Shown: positions 24,111-32,069 of the stretch, in pieces
Layout: every line of letters begins with the position of its first letter
Numbering within the stretch: the stretch's first letter is position 1
NCBI GenBank assembly: GCA_039679885.1
Contig: JBDKUC010000389.1
Location: 1-37,483, forward strand
Origin: JAJFUI01 sp039679885
GTDB taxonomy: Bacteria > Planctomycetota > Planctomycetia > Pirellulales > Thermoguttaceae
Reading direction: 5' to 3'
DNA length: 37,483 nucleotides
Made by a program: the position numbers and the translations under genes
Notes under the pieces: model-generated
The model's database searches: none
What the model saw: only the letters and a program-made list of their open reading frames with translations
Told to the model about the DNA's origin: nothing

Positions 24111-24371
24111 ATGACGGGCTCACTCAACCACCGGCACCCCGTGCGGATGTTGTTGCTCGGCCTGGGACTCCTGGCGGGCATGGGATTGACCGGTTGCCAG
24201 GCGGACTACGGCGGCCAGACGCTTCCCAGCCCCTTTTACATGGGCGACGACGTTCAGTACTTTCCGGCCGGGCCGCAGATGCGACTGAGCCGGGAAGCGG
24301 CTGCCCAAAAGGCCTATAACGACGACATGGCGCAGCAGCAGATGCAGCAGCAGATGCGCGGCGCCCGATAA
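24111..24371 (+). CDS. Small lipoprotein with glutamine/methionine-rich tail
   Basis: 86 residues from ATG 24111, preceded by GGAGG at the right distance. N-terminus RMLLLGLGLLAGMGLTGC is a lipoprotein signal with lipobox LTGC (Cys about residue 28). The short mature part contains LPSPFYMGDDVQYFPAGPQM and ends in DDMAQQQMQQQMRGAR, low complexity. Envelope-associated; function unknown. Upstream ATGs (from 24021) are rejected because they would bury the signal peptide. Confidence 0.72.
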   Translation: MTGSLNHRHPVRMLLLGLGLLAGMGLTGCQADYGGQTLPSPFYMGDDVQYFPAGPQMRLSREAAAQKAYNDDMAQQQMQQQMRGAR

Positions 24372-24495
24372 GATTCGGCTTGGAGACACGCCGAACGCGG
24401 AGGCCGATCGTTGCCGCGGGATTGGAGTCGAGCCAACCCGCCGCGACGTGACGCCGCGGGCCGCGTTATCCTGGGGGGGACGGCGCCTTGTGTTG

Positions 24496-24544
24496 CTGAC
24501 GTCCAAGGCAGTATGCTGCGAAAGCGGCATCCCTTGGACGTCAG
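24496..24544. repeat. Hairpin with 13-bp perfect stem
   Basis: CTGACGTCCAAGG (24496-24508) and CCTTGGACGTCAG (24532-24544), with a structured loop (ATGCTGC..GCGGCAT allowing one G-U). It could be a termination or RNA-stability element; only a short TTTT occurs 10 bases later. Confidence 0.8.
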
Positions 24545-24570
24545 TAGCCAAGGATTTTCTCGAAAGTATT

Positions 24571-24635
24571 CTTCACGCTCCGCGTGAAGCTCCTAGTGTA
24601 CTCCACACGCTCCGCGCGAAGCTCCTAATGTGCTC
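24571..24635. repeat. Two 32-bp tandem units around CACGCTCCGCG
   Basis: 24574-24603 and 24606-24635 match at 27 of 30 bases, each containing CACGCTCCGCG(T/C)GAAGC. The first unit forms hairpin CTTCACG-CTCCG-CGTGAAG (24571-24589). A shorter third CGCGTTTCGCGC follows. Confidence 0.8.
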
Positions 24636-24679
24636 GCCGCGTTTCGCGCAACACAGACGGTCGCGCGGGGCTGATTGAA

Positions 24680-25024
24680 GTGCAAGTGCCGAACATGCCA
24701 GACCTTCCTCTTTCTTCCACGGCACAACACTGGATCAATCTTGTGCTGATTTGGGTTGGCTTCGGCTCGCTGGTTGGCCTGCTGGCCACGGTCCTGTTTC
24801 CGCTCCGCCGACCGGCCGGTCCGTTCTGGGCCGTGGTTTTCGGAATCGTTGGGAGCACCATCGGCCTGCTGGGCCTCAGTTGGCTCTATCCGGGCCGCGA
24901 CATCAACCCGATCACTCCGGTCGGCTTTCTCGCCGCCACCTTGGGCACTCTGGTCCTGCTGACGCTCTGCCGCGCCGCGACCGCCCTGTTCGCGAAGCCC
25001 GACAAAGACGCCGACGGAGAGTGA
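24680..25024 (+). CDS. Small membrane protein (possible GlsB/YeaQ-like fold)
   Basis: 114 residues from GTG 24680; ATG 24695 is equally possible and neither has a good ribosome site. Three hydrophobic segments (INLVLIWVGFGSLVGLLATV, WAVVFGIVGSTIGLLGLSWL, FLAATLGTLVLLTLC) with short charged loops. The FGSLVGLLATVLFP / GIVGSTIGLLG glycine pattern recalls the transglycosylase-associated GlsB/YeaQ proteins, but this is only a resemblance. It lies 96 bases before moxR; a promoter can be read between them. Confidence 0.6.
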   Translation: MQVPNMPDLPLSSTAQHWINLVLIWVGFGSLVGLLATVLFPLRRPAGPFWAVVFGIVGSTIGLLGLSWLYPGRDINPITPVGFLAATLGTLVLLTLCRAATALFAKPDKDADGE

Positions 25025-25067
25025 GTTCCGACGGCTCGCGGGCTTTCGGTGGCGCTGAATGAGCGAC

Positions 25068-25096
25068 TTGCGTTCCGGCGCTCTGTCTAGTAGAAC
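25068..25096 (+). promoter_or_regulatory. Probable sigma70-type promoter of the moxR operon
   Basis: TTGCGT at 25068-25073, 17-bp spacer, TAGAAC at 25091-25096. Predicted start near 25103; AGGAGGG at about 25104-25110 would be the ribosome site for ATG 25121. Confidence 0.5.
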
Positions 25097-25120
25097 GTCA
25101 CACAGGAGGGTGGCCCCGAC

Positions 25121-26062
25121 ATGATCGATGAGACGACGGAACTGATTGCGAAGTTGCAACGGAACATTTCCCAGGTGGTTCTCGGCAAGTCGGACGCCGT
25201 GCGGCTGACCGTCATCGCCCTGCTGGCCGGCGAGCACGTGTTGCTCGAGGACGTCCCCGGCGTGGGCAAGACGCTCGTCGGCAAGGCGATCGCGCGGAGC
25301 CTGGCGGGCCGGTTCCACCGCATCCAGTTCACGCCCGACTTGTTGCCGGCCGACATCACCGGCAGCAGCTACTACAACGACCAGACGCACGAGTTCGTCT
25401 TCAGCCCTGGGCCGATCTTCGGCAACATCGTCTTGGCCGACGAGATCAATCGGGCGACCCCGCGGACGCAGAGCGCCCTGCTGGAGTCGATGAGCGAGCG
25501 GCAGGTGTCGAGCGATGGGCAGACCCACCCGCTTCCGCGGCCGTTCATGGTCATCGCCACGCAGAACCCGATCGAGTTCGAGGGGACCTATCCGCTGCCG
25601 GAAAGCCAACTCGACCGTTTTCTGCTCCGCATTCCCTTGGGCTACCCGCAACGCGAGGTCGAGCTGGAAATCCTCTCGACGCATCGCGAAGGCGAGCCGG
25701 TCGATTCGCTGGCTCCCGTGCTGGAATGTCAACAAGTCGCCGGCCTGCAAGCGGCCGTCCGCGAGGTGGCGGTTGACACTTCGATCAACGAATACCTGAT
25801 GGACATTGTTCAGGCCACCCGGCGATGCGACGAATTGCACGTCGGGGTGAGCACGCGAGGCGCGTTGGCGTTTTATCGTGCGGCGCAGGCGGCCGCGCTC
25901 GTGGCGGGCCGGCAATATGTCGTGCCCGACGACGTCAAGCAGCTAGCCGTCCCGGTGCTGGCCCATCGCGTGATCCCCAAAGGCTACGTGCACGGCGGCC
26001 AGCGAGAGGCGATTGAAACGCTCATCGAACGGCTGGTCGACGGGATTGCCGCGCCGGGATAG
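25121..26062 (+). CDS. MoxR-family AAA+ ATPase
   Basis: 313 residues, standard for MoxR (AAA_3 plus lid). Walker A GVGKT within EDVPGVGKTLVGKA (~residues 44-57), Walker B LADEINRATPRTQSALLE, and the family block ATQNPIEFEGTYPLPESQLD. MoxR proteins act as chaperone-like ATPases that assist vWA or DUF58 partners; the DUF58 and transglutaminase genes downstream complete the usual cassette. Normally DUF58 follows directly; here the RAYT element sits between. Confidence 0.95.
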   Translation: MIDETTELIAKLQRNISQVVLGKSDAVRLTVIALLAGEHVLLEDVPGVGKTLVGKAIARSLAGRFHRIQFTPDLLPADITGSSYYNDQTHEFVFSPGPIFGNIVLADEINRATPRTQSALLESMSERQVSSDGQTHPLPRPFMVIATQNPIEFEGTYPLPESQLDRFLLRIPLGYPQREVELEILSTHREGEPVDSLAPVLECQQVAGLQAAVREVAVDTSINEYLMDIVQATRRCDELHVGVSTRGALAFYRAAQAAALVAGRQYVVPDDVKQLAVPVLAHRVIPKGYVHGGQREAIETLIERLVDGIAAPG

Positions 26063-26075
26063 TGGACTATTGTCG

Positions 26076-26737
26076 GCCCTGAAAGGGCCCAATGGGAAAG
26101 CCCAGGGCGAAGCCCTGGGTGTCGGTTGGCGTTGAGAACCAGTCAGCCCTGAAAGGGCGAAATTGGCGGAATGATCTCAGACCATGCCGCAATCCTTGGC
26201 GAACATCCTGTTGCACATCATCTTCAGCACGAAGAATCGTGCGTCGCTGATCCCTGCCGAGATCGAGCCCGAACTGCACCCCTATTTGGCTTCGATTTGC
26301 CGCGCCCACGGCTGCCCGGCGCACGAAATCGGCAGTTTCGACGACCATGTCCATCTGGCCTGTTCGTTGGCGAGAACGGTAGCCGTCTCTTCGTTGATCG
26401 AGGAGATCAAGTGCAGCAGTTCCAAGTGGCTAAAGACGAAGGGCGAACGTTATGCCGGGTTCTCGTGGCAGGCTGGCTACGGCGCATTCTCCATCGGGCA
26501 GTCGCAACCGGATGCCGTGAAGAAATACATCGCTGGACAACGCGAGCATCATCGCAAGAAGACATTTCAGGAAGAATTCCGCGCGTTCTTGGCGAAATAC
26601 CAGACTCAATATGACGAACGCTATGTTTGGGACTGATGCCAGACGGAATAATTCCGCCCTTTCAGGGCTGCGCGGGCCAAACGCGACCCGGTCCCCAGGG
26701 CTTCGCCCTGGGCTTTCCCATTGTGCCCCTTCAGGGC
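26076..26737 (+). mobile_element. RAYT element (REPtron-like) with inverted REP composites, inserted between moxR and DUF58
   Basis: Left end 26076-26164 and right end 26650-26737 are inverted copies of one composite: palindrome GCCCTGAAAGGGC (REP-A), ~11 bases, palindrome CCCAGGGCGAAGCCCTGGG (REP-B), ~23 unrelated bases, and a second REP-A. The first block matches at 42 of 44 positions and the last at 20 of 21. Between the ends lies a single intact Y1 transposase gene. This is the arrangement known for REP-associated tyrosine transposases. No target-site duplication is evident, as expected for the IS200/IS605 mechanism. Confidence 0.85.
26184..26636 (+). CDS. REP-associated tyrosine transposase (Y1/IS200-type, RAYT)
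   Basis: 150 residues and complete. HUH motif is DDHVHLAC (His55, His57), which binds the metal; the catalytic tyrosine is Tyr115 in the αD-helix motif AVKKYIAGQ, followed by EHHRK. N-terminus MPQSLANILLHIIFSTKNR and C-terminus EYDERYVWD-like (TQYDERYVWD) match IS200-like transposases of planctomycetes. RAYTs cut single-stranded REP hairpins. The palindromes on both sides are the likely substrate. No ribosome site is obvious; expression may rely on read-through from moxR. Confidence 0.93.
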   Translation: MPQSLANILLHIIFSTKNRASLIPAEIEPELHPYLASICRAHGCPAHEIGSFDDHVHLACSLARTVAVSSLIEEIKCSSSKWLKTKGERYAGFSWQAGYGAFSIGQSQPDAVKKYIAGQREHHRKKTFQEEFRAFLAKYQTQYDERYVWD

Positions 26738-26759
26738 GGCCGGCCTCCCGTGCGGCCGG

Positions 26760-26810
26760 TTCTTGGCGAAATGCCGGACCCGTTTGCCAAAGTCGTCCTG
26801 GGCTGACCGA
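26760..26810 (+). pseudogene. Possible remnant of a second RAYT 3' end
   Basis: TTCTTGGCGAAATGCCGGAC resembles the RAYT 3' end TTCTTGGCGAAATACCAGAC (two differences in 20 bases). In frame it reads FLAKCRTR..., against FLAKYQTQ... of the intact protein, and both are followed by a REP-A palindrome. The rest is not alignable. Confidence 0.4.
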
Positions 26811-26812
26811 TC

Positions 26813-26828
26813 GCCCTCTTTCAGGGCT
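26813..26828. repeat. Extra REP-A palindrome before the DUF58 gene
   Basis: GCCCTCTTTCAGGGCT, the REP-A core with two extra bases in the centre, followed by TGCGAG as in the element's right end. About 45 bases upstream of the DUF58 ATG. Confidence 0.65.
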
Positions 26829-26873
26829 GCGAGCCTCAAATTCGGCCGATTTCTGCGAGAGCTAGGGTTGCGA

Positions 26874-28091
26874 ATGCACTTCCGCCGTCAAACCACGATC
26901 TGTCGCGAGGGTTGGTACTACTTGGCCATCCTCGGCCTGGTTTTCGGCGGCGCGATGTCCAAGGAGGTCAACCTGCTGCTGATCCTGGCCGGCATGTTGC
27001 TTGGCCCGGCGCTGTTGAATTGGCAGGCGGTGTGGGCAACGCTGCGCGGCCTGCGGCTCGACCGAAAACTGCCCACGTGGGTTGGCGCGGGCGACGTGCT
27101 TTCCGTGGGACTGAGCCTGACGAATGGGCGGCGCAGGCTCGGCAGTTGGGCCGTGGTGGCCGAGGAACGGATCGAACGCGAGACGGCGAGTCGCAGCGGA
27201 CAGCAACGCGCGACGCCGCTTCAGCCGACCGTGTTGTTTCCCTACGTTCGCGCCGGCCAATCGAGCACCGGAAACTACCGCGGCCGGTTAGCCCAACGCG
27301 GCCGGTATCGCTTCGGACCGGTTCGCCTCTCGACTCGTTTTCCTTTCGGCCTGTTTTCCAGGAGCATCACAGTCGGCGAAACGGAAACGCTGATCGTCCT
27401 GCCACGGCTCGGGCGGTTGACGCAGAACTGGAACGCCCGGCGACTCGAGGCGTTTTCGGGCACGGATCGCCGCCGTCGTCAGCCGGGGCCGGAGGGAGAT
27501 TTTTTCGGCGTCCGCGAATGGCGGCCCGGCGACGGCCGGCGGCTGATCCACTGGCGCAGCTCCGCCCGGCTTGGCAAGCTCGTCGTGCGCCAGTTGGAGC
27601 GGCCCCGGAGCCGCGACGTGGCTATCGTGCTCGACCTGTGGCAACCGGAATCGCCGACCGCCAAGCAACTCGACACGGTGGAGCGGACGGTCAGTTTCGC
27701 CGCCACCGTGCTGACGGACCTGTGCCGCAAGGGCGGAAGCAACGTTTATCTCGGCTTCGATCAATCGGCGGCAGGAGCAGCCGACGCCGCGCCGGCAGAT
27801 TGTCTCGGCGGCTCGGCCTCGCCTGCCATCCTGCAAGGCATGATGGAGCGGCTGGCCTTGGCGGAAGCGCACAACGGCGATGGCTTGGCCGTGGTTCTCG
27901 CAGCGGTGCTGCGTCGCATTGCCCCAGAAACGGAACTTGTCCTCGTGAGCACTCGACCGGTCGATGTCTCTGACCTGTCGTCGCGATTTGCCGACGCTCG
28001 ATCGGGGCCAATGCTGCGGGAACTGCTTCGGCGGGCTCGGGTGATTGACGCATCGAGCGGGCAACTGGACGAGTATTTTGAAACGCAGTGA
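26874..28091 (+). CDS. DUF58 (vWA-like) protein
   Basis: 405 residues from ATG 26874. The frame remains open to 26721 but that part is RAYT/REP DNA, so the shorter start is used. Two hydrophobic segments near the N-terminus (WYYLAILGLVFGGAMS, LLLILAGMLLGPALL) anchor it in the membrane. The DUF58 core motif PEGDFFGVREWRPGDGRR and IHWRSSARLGKLVVRQ occurs at about residues 205-245, followed by a vWA-like fold (DVAIVLDLWQPE). Partner of MoxR in this cassette. Confidence 0.9.
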   Translation: MHFRRQTTICREGWYYLAILGLVFGGAMSKEVNLLLILAGMLLGPALLNWQAVWATLRGLRLDRKLPTWVGAGDVLSVGLSLTNGRRRLGSWAVVAEERIERETASRSGQQRATPLQPTVLFPYVRAGQSSTGNYRGRLAQRGRYRFGPVRLSTRFPFGLFSRSITVGETETLIVLPRLGRLTQNWNARRLEAFSGTDRRRRQPGPEGDFFGVREWRPGDGRRLIHWRSSARLGKLVVRQLERPRSRDVAIVLDLWQPESPTAKQLDTVERTVSFAATVLTDLCRKGGSNVYLGFDQSAAGAADAAPADCLGGSASPAILQGMMERLALAEAHNGDGLAVVLAAVLRRIAPETELVLVSTRPVDVSDLSSRFADARSGPMLRELLRRARVIDASSGQLDEYFETQ

Positions 28092-28124
28092 TTGACACGA
28101 TTGGGAGTGTGTTCAAGCAGGTGA

Positions 28125-28144
28125 CTGGGCACTGAAGTGCCCAG
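28125..28144. repeat. Small hairpin between DUF58 and transglutaminase genes
   Basis: CTGGGCACT-GA-AGTGCCCAG, 9-bp arms. It lies in the 92-bp gap inside the operon. No T-tract, so not a typical terminator; it may stabilise or process the transcript. Confidence 0.7.
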
Positions 28145-28183
28145 CCCTCGGTCGGTGATGGCTGACTCTTGACCCCTAACCCT

Positions 28184-30532
28184 ATGCCGCTGGAACGATT
28201 ACTTCAGATCAACATGGCCGCGCTGGCCGCCCTCGGGGCGTTGCTGCTGGGCATGGGTGCGCGGACGCAGGGGCCGCCGCTGCTGGTGATCGTCGCCGCG
28301 GCGCTCTCCGTTTGGCTAACCGACGTCACGAAGCGGCTGGTCATCGGCCGTCGGCTCTCGACGGCCATGATGCTGGTTGCGGCCGTCATCGCCTTGCAGC
28401 AGTTGTTCTGGATCCGGAACGAGCTGCAGGCGCTTAGCTTCGCATGGCTCGTTATCTTTCTGCAGATTGTCCTCTTTTTTCAGCGCAAGGATGGCAGGAC
28501 GTATTGGCTGCTGATCGTCCTTAGCCTTTTGCAGGTCGTTGTGGCCACGCTTTTTAGCCAGGGAGTCTGGTTCGGCCTGTTGCTGGCGCTCTACATGCTG
28601 CTGGGCTTCGCCGCGCTTGCACTGTTGTTGATGTACCGCCAGTGGGAGTCCTTTGGGCAGAACCAACTCGCCGAGTTTATTGTTCCTCGCAGTGATGTCG
28701 CCAGAACGCCGGGCGTCGCCATGACGAGCGAACTCGTCGGCTATCCGGCCGAGAGCGGCGAGGCGGCCTGGGGGCCCGCGCTTTTCCGCCGTCTGGCGGT
28801 GATGGGCACCCAAACGCTCGGACTGACGCTCGTGTTGTTCTTCGCCTTGCCGCGGTTGGGGCAATTTTCGTGGCAAGGCAACGTGGCGAACCCCCAGCCT
28901 GTGACGGGTTTCTCGGAAAAGGTCGAACTCGGCGAACTGGGCGAGTTGGTCGAGAGTCGAGAAGAGGTGATGCGTGTGCGGTTCGAACGGCTCTCGGACA
29001 ATTCGCCGGAGCCAGTTAGCGGCGACATTTATCTGCAAGGGGCGTTGCTGGTCGACTATCAACGCGGCCAGTGGAAGACAGGGCAGCCGACAACGCGGCC
29101 TGGCGCCACGCAGTTGCTGAAGGAGACGCGCCCGTCCGTCGGCGTCATCAGACAGCGGATTACGATCGAGGGGATGGATCACGACGAGCTGTTCTTCGTG
29201 TCGCCCTACCTTGCGTTGCGCAACATCGTTGGCATCGATATCGATCTCGCGCATGAGAAGCTGTGCCGAAATCCGTTCTTGCGAAACAAACGCTTTGAAT
29301 ACAGCTTGGGCACAACGGCGTTCGTCCGCGGCCAGCAAAGCCCATTGACCCCGGCCTTGGAGGAGCGCAAAGACATCACGGTTGGCGTCAAGGCGAGGCC
29401 GGCCCGTGGTCCCGGCGGTTTGCCTAATCTGGTCGCCCTGGCCGACCGCTGGATCAAAGAATCGCGTTTGCCGGCAGAGGATCGCGTTGGCCGAGCTCGT
29501 TATCTCGAGAGAAAGCTTTCGGATTCGGGCCAGTTTCAATACAGTCTCGTCGGACAGGACCGCGACCCAACGATCGATCCGATCGAGGACTTCCTCACCA
29601 AGCACCCACAAGGCCACTGCGAATACTTCGCCACCGCCCTGACGCTGATGCTTCGCAGTCAAGGGATCCCGGCGCGAATGGTGGTCGGCTACAAGGTGGA
29701 CCACGAGGCATGGGATCCGCTGGGCAACTACTATCTGGTTCGACAACTCCACGCCCACACTTGGGTCGAGGCCTATCTCCGCGCCAACCAGACGCCGGAT
29801 GAGCTGATGCACGGCGGCGACCATTGGCGCTGGCGGGAGCGGGGCGCCTGGCTGCGGCTCGACCCAACGCCGGCCGGCGTGACGGGCGAACGGGCCAATT
29901 GGTTCACTCCGATTCGGCAATCCATGGACTGGCTCAATTCGGCTTGGTCCAACTACTTCGTCGAACTGGACTGCCAACGCCAGCGCGACGCCATCTATCA
30001 GCCGATCGCCAACGCCGCTCAGGCCCTTTGGCAGATGACGGTCAACCGTTGCCGGGCGATCTTCAGCGCCGCCAGCGTCGCGCGCTACCTGAAGCACCTC
30101 AACCGTGAGGTGGTGTGGATTGTGCTGATCGTCGCGGGGCTGCTGGCGGCCGTCACGGTGGCGGCCGCTGGGTGGTTCGCGGTTTGGCTGGGACGCCGGC
30201 TCCTGGCCCGCTGGTCGGGAAAGCGGTTGCCACGCCGTCATCGGGTGGACATCGAGTTCTACCGCCGGTTCGAGAGCCTTCTGGCCCGGCAGGGGCTCGT
30301 CCGCCCGCCGAACCAGACGCAGCGGGAGTTTGCGGCCTCAGCCGGCGCCCGTCTGGCCGAGTCCGACGGTGACGGCCGGCTGCCCCGGCTTGCCGAAGCG
30401 GTGGCCGAGGCCTTTTACCGCGTCCGGTTCGGCCGCCTGCCTCTGGACAACCTTCAGGCTGAGACGGTAGAACAGGCGTTGGCCGAAATCGCCGAAAATG
30501 GGCACTCGTCGGCCGCAAGGCGTCGGAAGTAG
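28184..30532 (+). CDS. TgpA-like transglutaminase membrane protein (DUF3488 + transglutaminase core)
   Basis: 782 residues from ATG 28184; a TTG start 15 bases upstream is possible. The first ~230 residues contain about six transmembrane helices (DUF3488/TgpA N-terminus). A periplasmic domain follows with the papain-like triad: Cys479 in GHCEYFATALTLMLRSQGIP, His525 in LHAHTWVEAYL and Asp560 in LRLDPTPAG. A further transmembrane helix near residue 650 (VVWIVLIVAGLLAAVTVAAAGW) leads to a DUF4129-like C-terminal domain. In other bacteria the family crosslinks or cleaves peptidoglycan-associated proteins and is essential in some; here it closes the MoxR-DUF58-Tgp cassette. Confidence 0.92.
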   Translation: MPLERLLQINMAALAALGALLLGMGARTQGPPLLVIVAAALSVWLTDVTKRLVIGRRLSTAMMLVAAVIALQQLFWIRNELQALSFAWLVIFLQIVLFFQRKDGRTYWLLIVLSLLQVVVATLFSQGVWFGLLLALYMLLGFAALALLLMYRQWESFGQNQLAEFIVPRSDVARTPGVAMTSELVGYPAESGEAAWGPALFRRLAVMGTQTLGLTLVLFFALPRLGQFSWQGNVANPQPVTGFSEKVELGELGELVESREEVMRVRFERLSDNSPEPVSGDIYLQGALLVDYQRGQWKTGQPTTRPGATQLLKETRPSVGVIRQRITIEGMDHDELFFVSPYLALRNIVGIDIDLAHEKLCRNPFLRNKRFEYSLGTTAFVRGQQSPLTPALEERKDITVGVKARPARGPGGLPNLVALADRWIKESRLPAEDRVGRARYLERKLSDSGQFQYSLVGQDRDPTIDPIEDFLTKHPQGHCEYFATALTLMLRSQGIPARMVVGYKVDHEAWDPLGNYYLVRQLHAHTWVEAYLRANQTPDELMHGGDHWRWRERGAWLRLDPTPAGVTGERANWFTPIRQSMDWLNSAWSNYFVELDCQRQRDAIYQPIANAAQALWQMTVNRCRAIFSAASVARYLKHLNREVVWIVLIVAGLLAAVTVAAAGWFAVWLGRRLLARWSGKRLPRRHRVDIEFYRRFESLLARQGLVRPPNQTQREFAASAGARLAESDGDGRLPRLAEAVAEAFYRVRFGRLPLDNLQAETVEQALAEIAENGHSSAARRRK

Positions 30533-30620
30533 TTTGCCGGGTAAGGCAGAAGCCATCGCAGCGGTGGGCCCGGATCGCGCCGTCAGTGTGGCGGCCCAAC
30601 GTGTTGGCGGAGCATCACGC

Positions 30621-31655
30621 ATGAAGATCGGACTGGTCGGCTATCAGGGTTCGGGCAAGAGCACGCTGTTTCATTGGCTGACGGGCGTGCCCCCCGACCC
30701 GGCCTTGGCCCACACGGGACAGAGCGGCATGGCGGCGATTCCCGACGCCCGCATCGCCCAGCTCTCGGCAATCTACCACCCGAAAAAGATCACGCAGGCG
30801 GCGATCGAACTGGTTGACACGCCCGGTCTGAGCCGCACGCATGAGGGGACTGCAGCCCGGCTGGCGATGCTCCGCGAGGCCGATTGCCTGGCGTTGGTGG
30901 TCGCCGCATTCGCCGGCACGGATCCGCTGGCCGATCTCCGCTCATTCGCGGAGGACCTCATCCTGGCCGACATGGAGATCGTCACCAACCGCATCAGCCG
31001 TGTCGAGGAGCAGCTCAAGAAGCCATTGCCGCGGCAGGAGCACCAGACGCTCGACCACGAGCACACGACGTTGAAAATCGTGCTCGAAGCGATGGAGGCC
31101 GGCCGCCCGCTGCGCGAATCGAACATGAACGAGGAGCAGCAGAAGGTCACCCGGGCGTTCCGGCTGTTCAGCGAAAAACCACGCCTGGTGATCGTCAACA
31201 CGGCGGATGACGAGACGCAGCCCGAGCGGTTCACCAGCCTCTCGACGCCGGAAGTCCAGGTGATGGCCGTTCCCGCCGGGCTGGAAGTCGAACTCTCGAA
31301 AATGACGCCGGAAGACCGGGCCGAGTTCGAGCAGGAGATGGGCCTCGTGGCCACCGACCGAGGTCAATTGATCCGCACTTTGCTGAAGACCTCCGGGCAA
31401 ATGACCTTCTTCACGGCCGGCGAAAAAGAGGTCCGAACATGGCTCCTGCCCCAGGGGGGCACGGCGCTCGACGCGGCCGACGGCATCCACAGCGACTTGG
31501 CCCGCGGCTTCATCCGGGCCGAAGTCATGACGGTCGCCGATCTGGTCCGGGTCGGCAGCGAGCGGGAGATCAAGGCCCAGCACCTGATGCGACAGGAGCC
31601 GAAGGACTACGTCGTCAAGGACGACGACATCCTGTTGATCCGATTCAGCGTGTGA
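30621..31655 (+). CDS. YchF/Obg-like P-loop NTPase with TGS-like domain (divergent)
   Basis: 344 residues. G1 is GYQGSGKST (residues 7-15), G3 is DTPGLSR, a coiled region (SRVEEQLKKPL) follows, and the C-terminal TGS/DUF933 part reads EKEVRTWLLPQGGTALDAADGIHSDLARGFIRAEVM, which matches YchF closely. YchF prefers ATP and has the G4 motif NxxE; here the corresponding site is VNTADDE, and G1 lacks the usual PNVGKS, so this is a divergent member or paralogue. Likely role: translation-linked regulation through ribosome binding. Start chosen at ATG 30621 after GGAG; the open frame to 30498 overlaps the previous gene and is rejected. Confidence 0.82.
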   Translation: MKIGLVGYQGSGKSTLFHWLTGVPPDPALAHTGQSGMAAIPDARIAQLSAIYHPKKITQAAIELVDTPGLSRTHEGTAARLAMLREADCLALVVAAFAGTDPLADLRSFAEDLILADMEIVTNRISRVEEQLKKPLPRQEHQTLDHEHTTLKIVLEAMEAGRPLRESNMNEEQQKVTRAFRLFSEKPRLVIVNTADDETQPERFTSLSTPEVQVMAVPAGLEVELSKMTPEDRAEFEQEMGLVATDRGQLIRTLLKTSGQMTFFTAGEKEVRTWLLPQGGTALDAADGIHSDLARGFIRAEVMTVADLVRVGSEREIKAQHLMRQEPKDYVVKDDDILLIRFSV

Positions 31656-32069
31656 GCAGCCAATCCCCCCTGAAGTTGCTTGCCGAGTAGGTCTGTGGAG
31701 GCACTCGAACGTCGCTGCGGACGGTGTGTCGCTCCGTATTTCGGGGCATTGACACGGTGGCTTTGCTTCAGTGATTTCGTCGTCGTCCACCGTTGGGGGG
31801 TGTCTCCAAACGTCTTATCTGGCGGCCCACCTTGACACCCCATCGGCGGGCCAGTATGCTTACTAGATTGTCGAAACCACTAACTTGTGGTCTTGTAAGA
31901 TTTTGTAGCGTCTCGGCCGATTTTTTTGGGGTCGAGCGGGGCGTGGAACGTGTTCTTTCAGCCGACTGACTGAGAGAATCGCGGGAGGCAATCGGGCTCG
32001 CTAGAACGAACGAACCTGTGAGTGCATCGATGGAAGTGTCGCCTCCTGCACGAGGAAAGCGAGATCAAA
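31656..32069. other. Long upstream region of nusA, 414 bp
   Basis: Contains the promoter 31832-31860, giving a leader of about 200 bases. A small hairpin ACCAC/GTGGT at about 31876-31893 and a run TTTTTTT after TCGGCCGA (near 31920) may be part of an attenuator-like leader, but this is speculative. No gene, and no rimP, precedes nusA here. Confidence 0.6.
31832..31860 (+). promoter_or_regulatory. sigma70-type promoter of the nusA-infB-rbfA operon
   Basis: TTGACA at 31832-31837 (perfect consensus), 17-bp spacer, TATGCT at 31855-31860. Transcription would start at about 31867. Confidence 0.72.

Larger units (their letters stand above)
24372..24679. other. Non-coding gap, 308 bp, with hairpin and tandem repeat
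   Basis: Contains the hairpin 24496-24544 and the 32-bp tandem repeat 24571-24635. No gene is supported here. Confidence 0.65.

Noticed and set aside
24496..24544. Intrinsic terminator
   Set aside because: Stem is strong but no T-tract directly follows; kept only as a hairpin repeat.
24593..25915. Minus-strand frame over moxR and the small membrane protein (440 codons)
   Set aside because: Antisense shadow with no recognisable domain.
28316..30241. Minus-strand frame over the transglutaminase gene (641 codons)
   Set aside because: Antisense to an enzyme with an intact triad; no motif or ribosome site.
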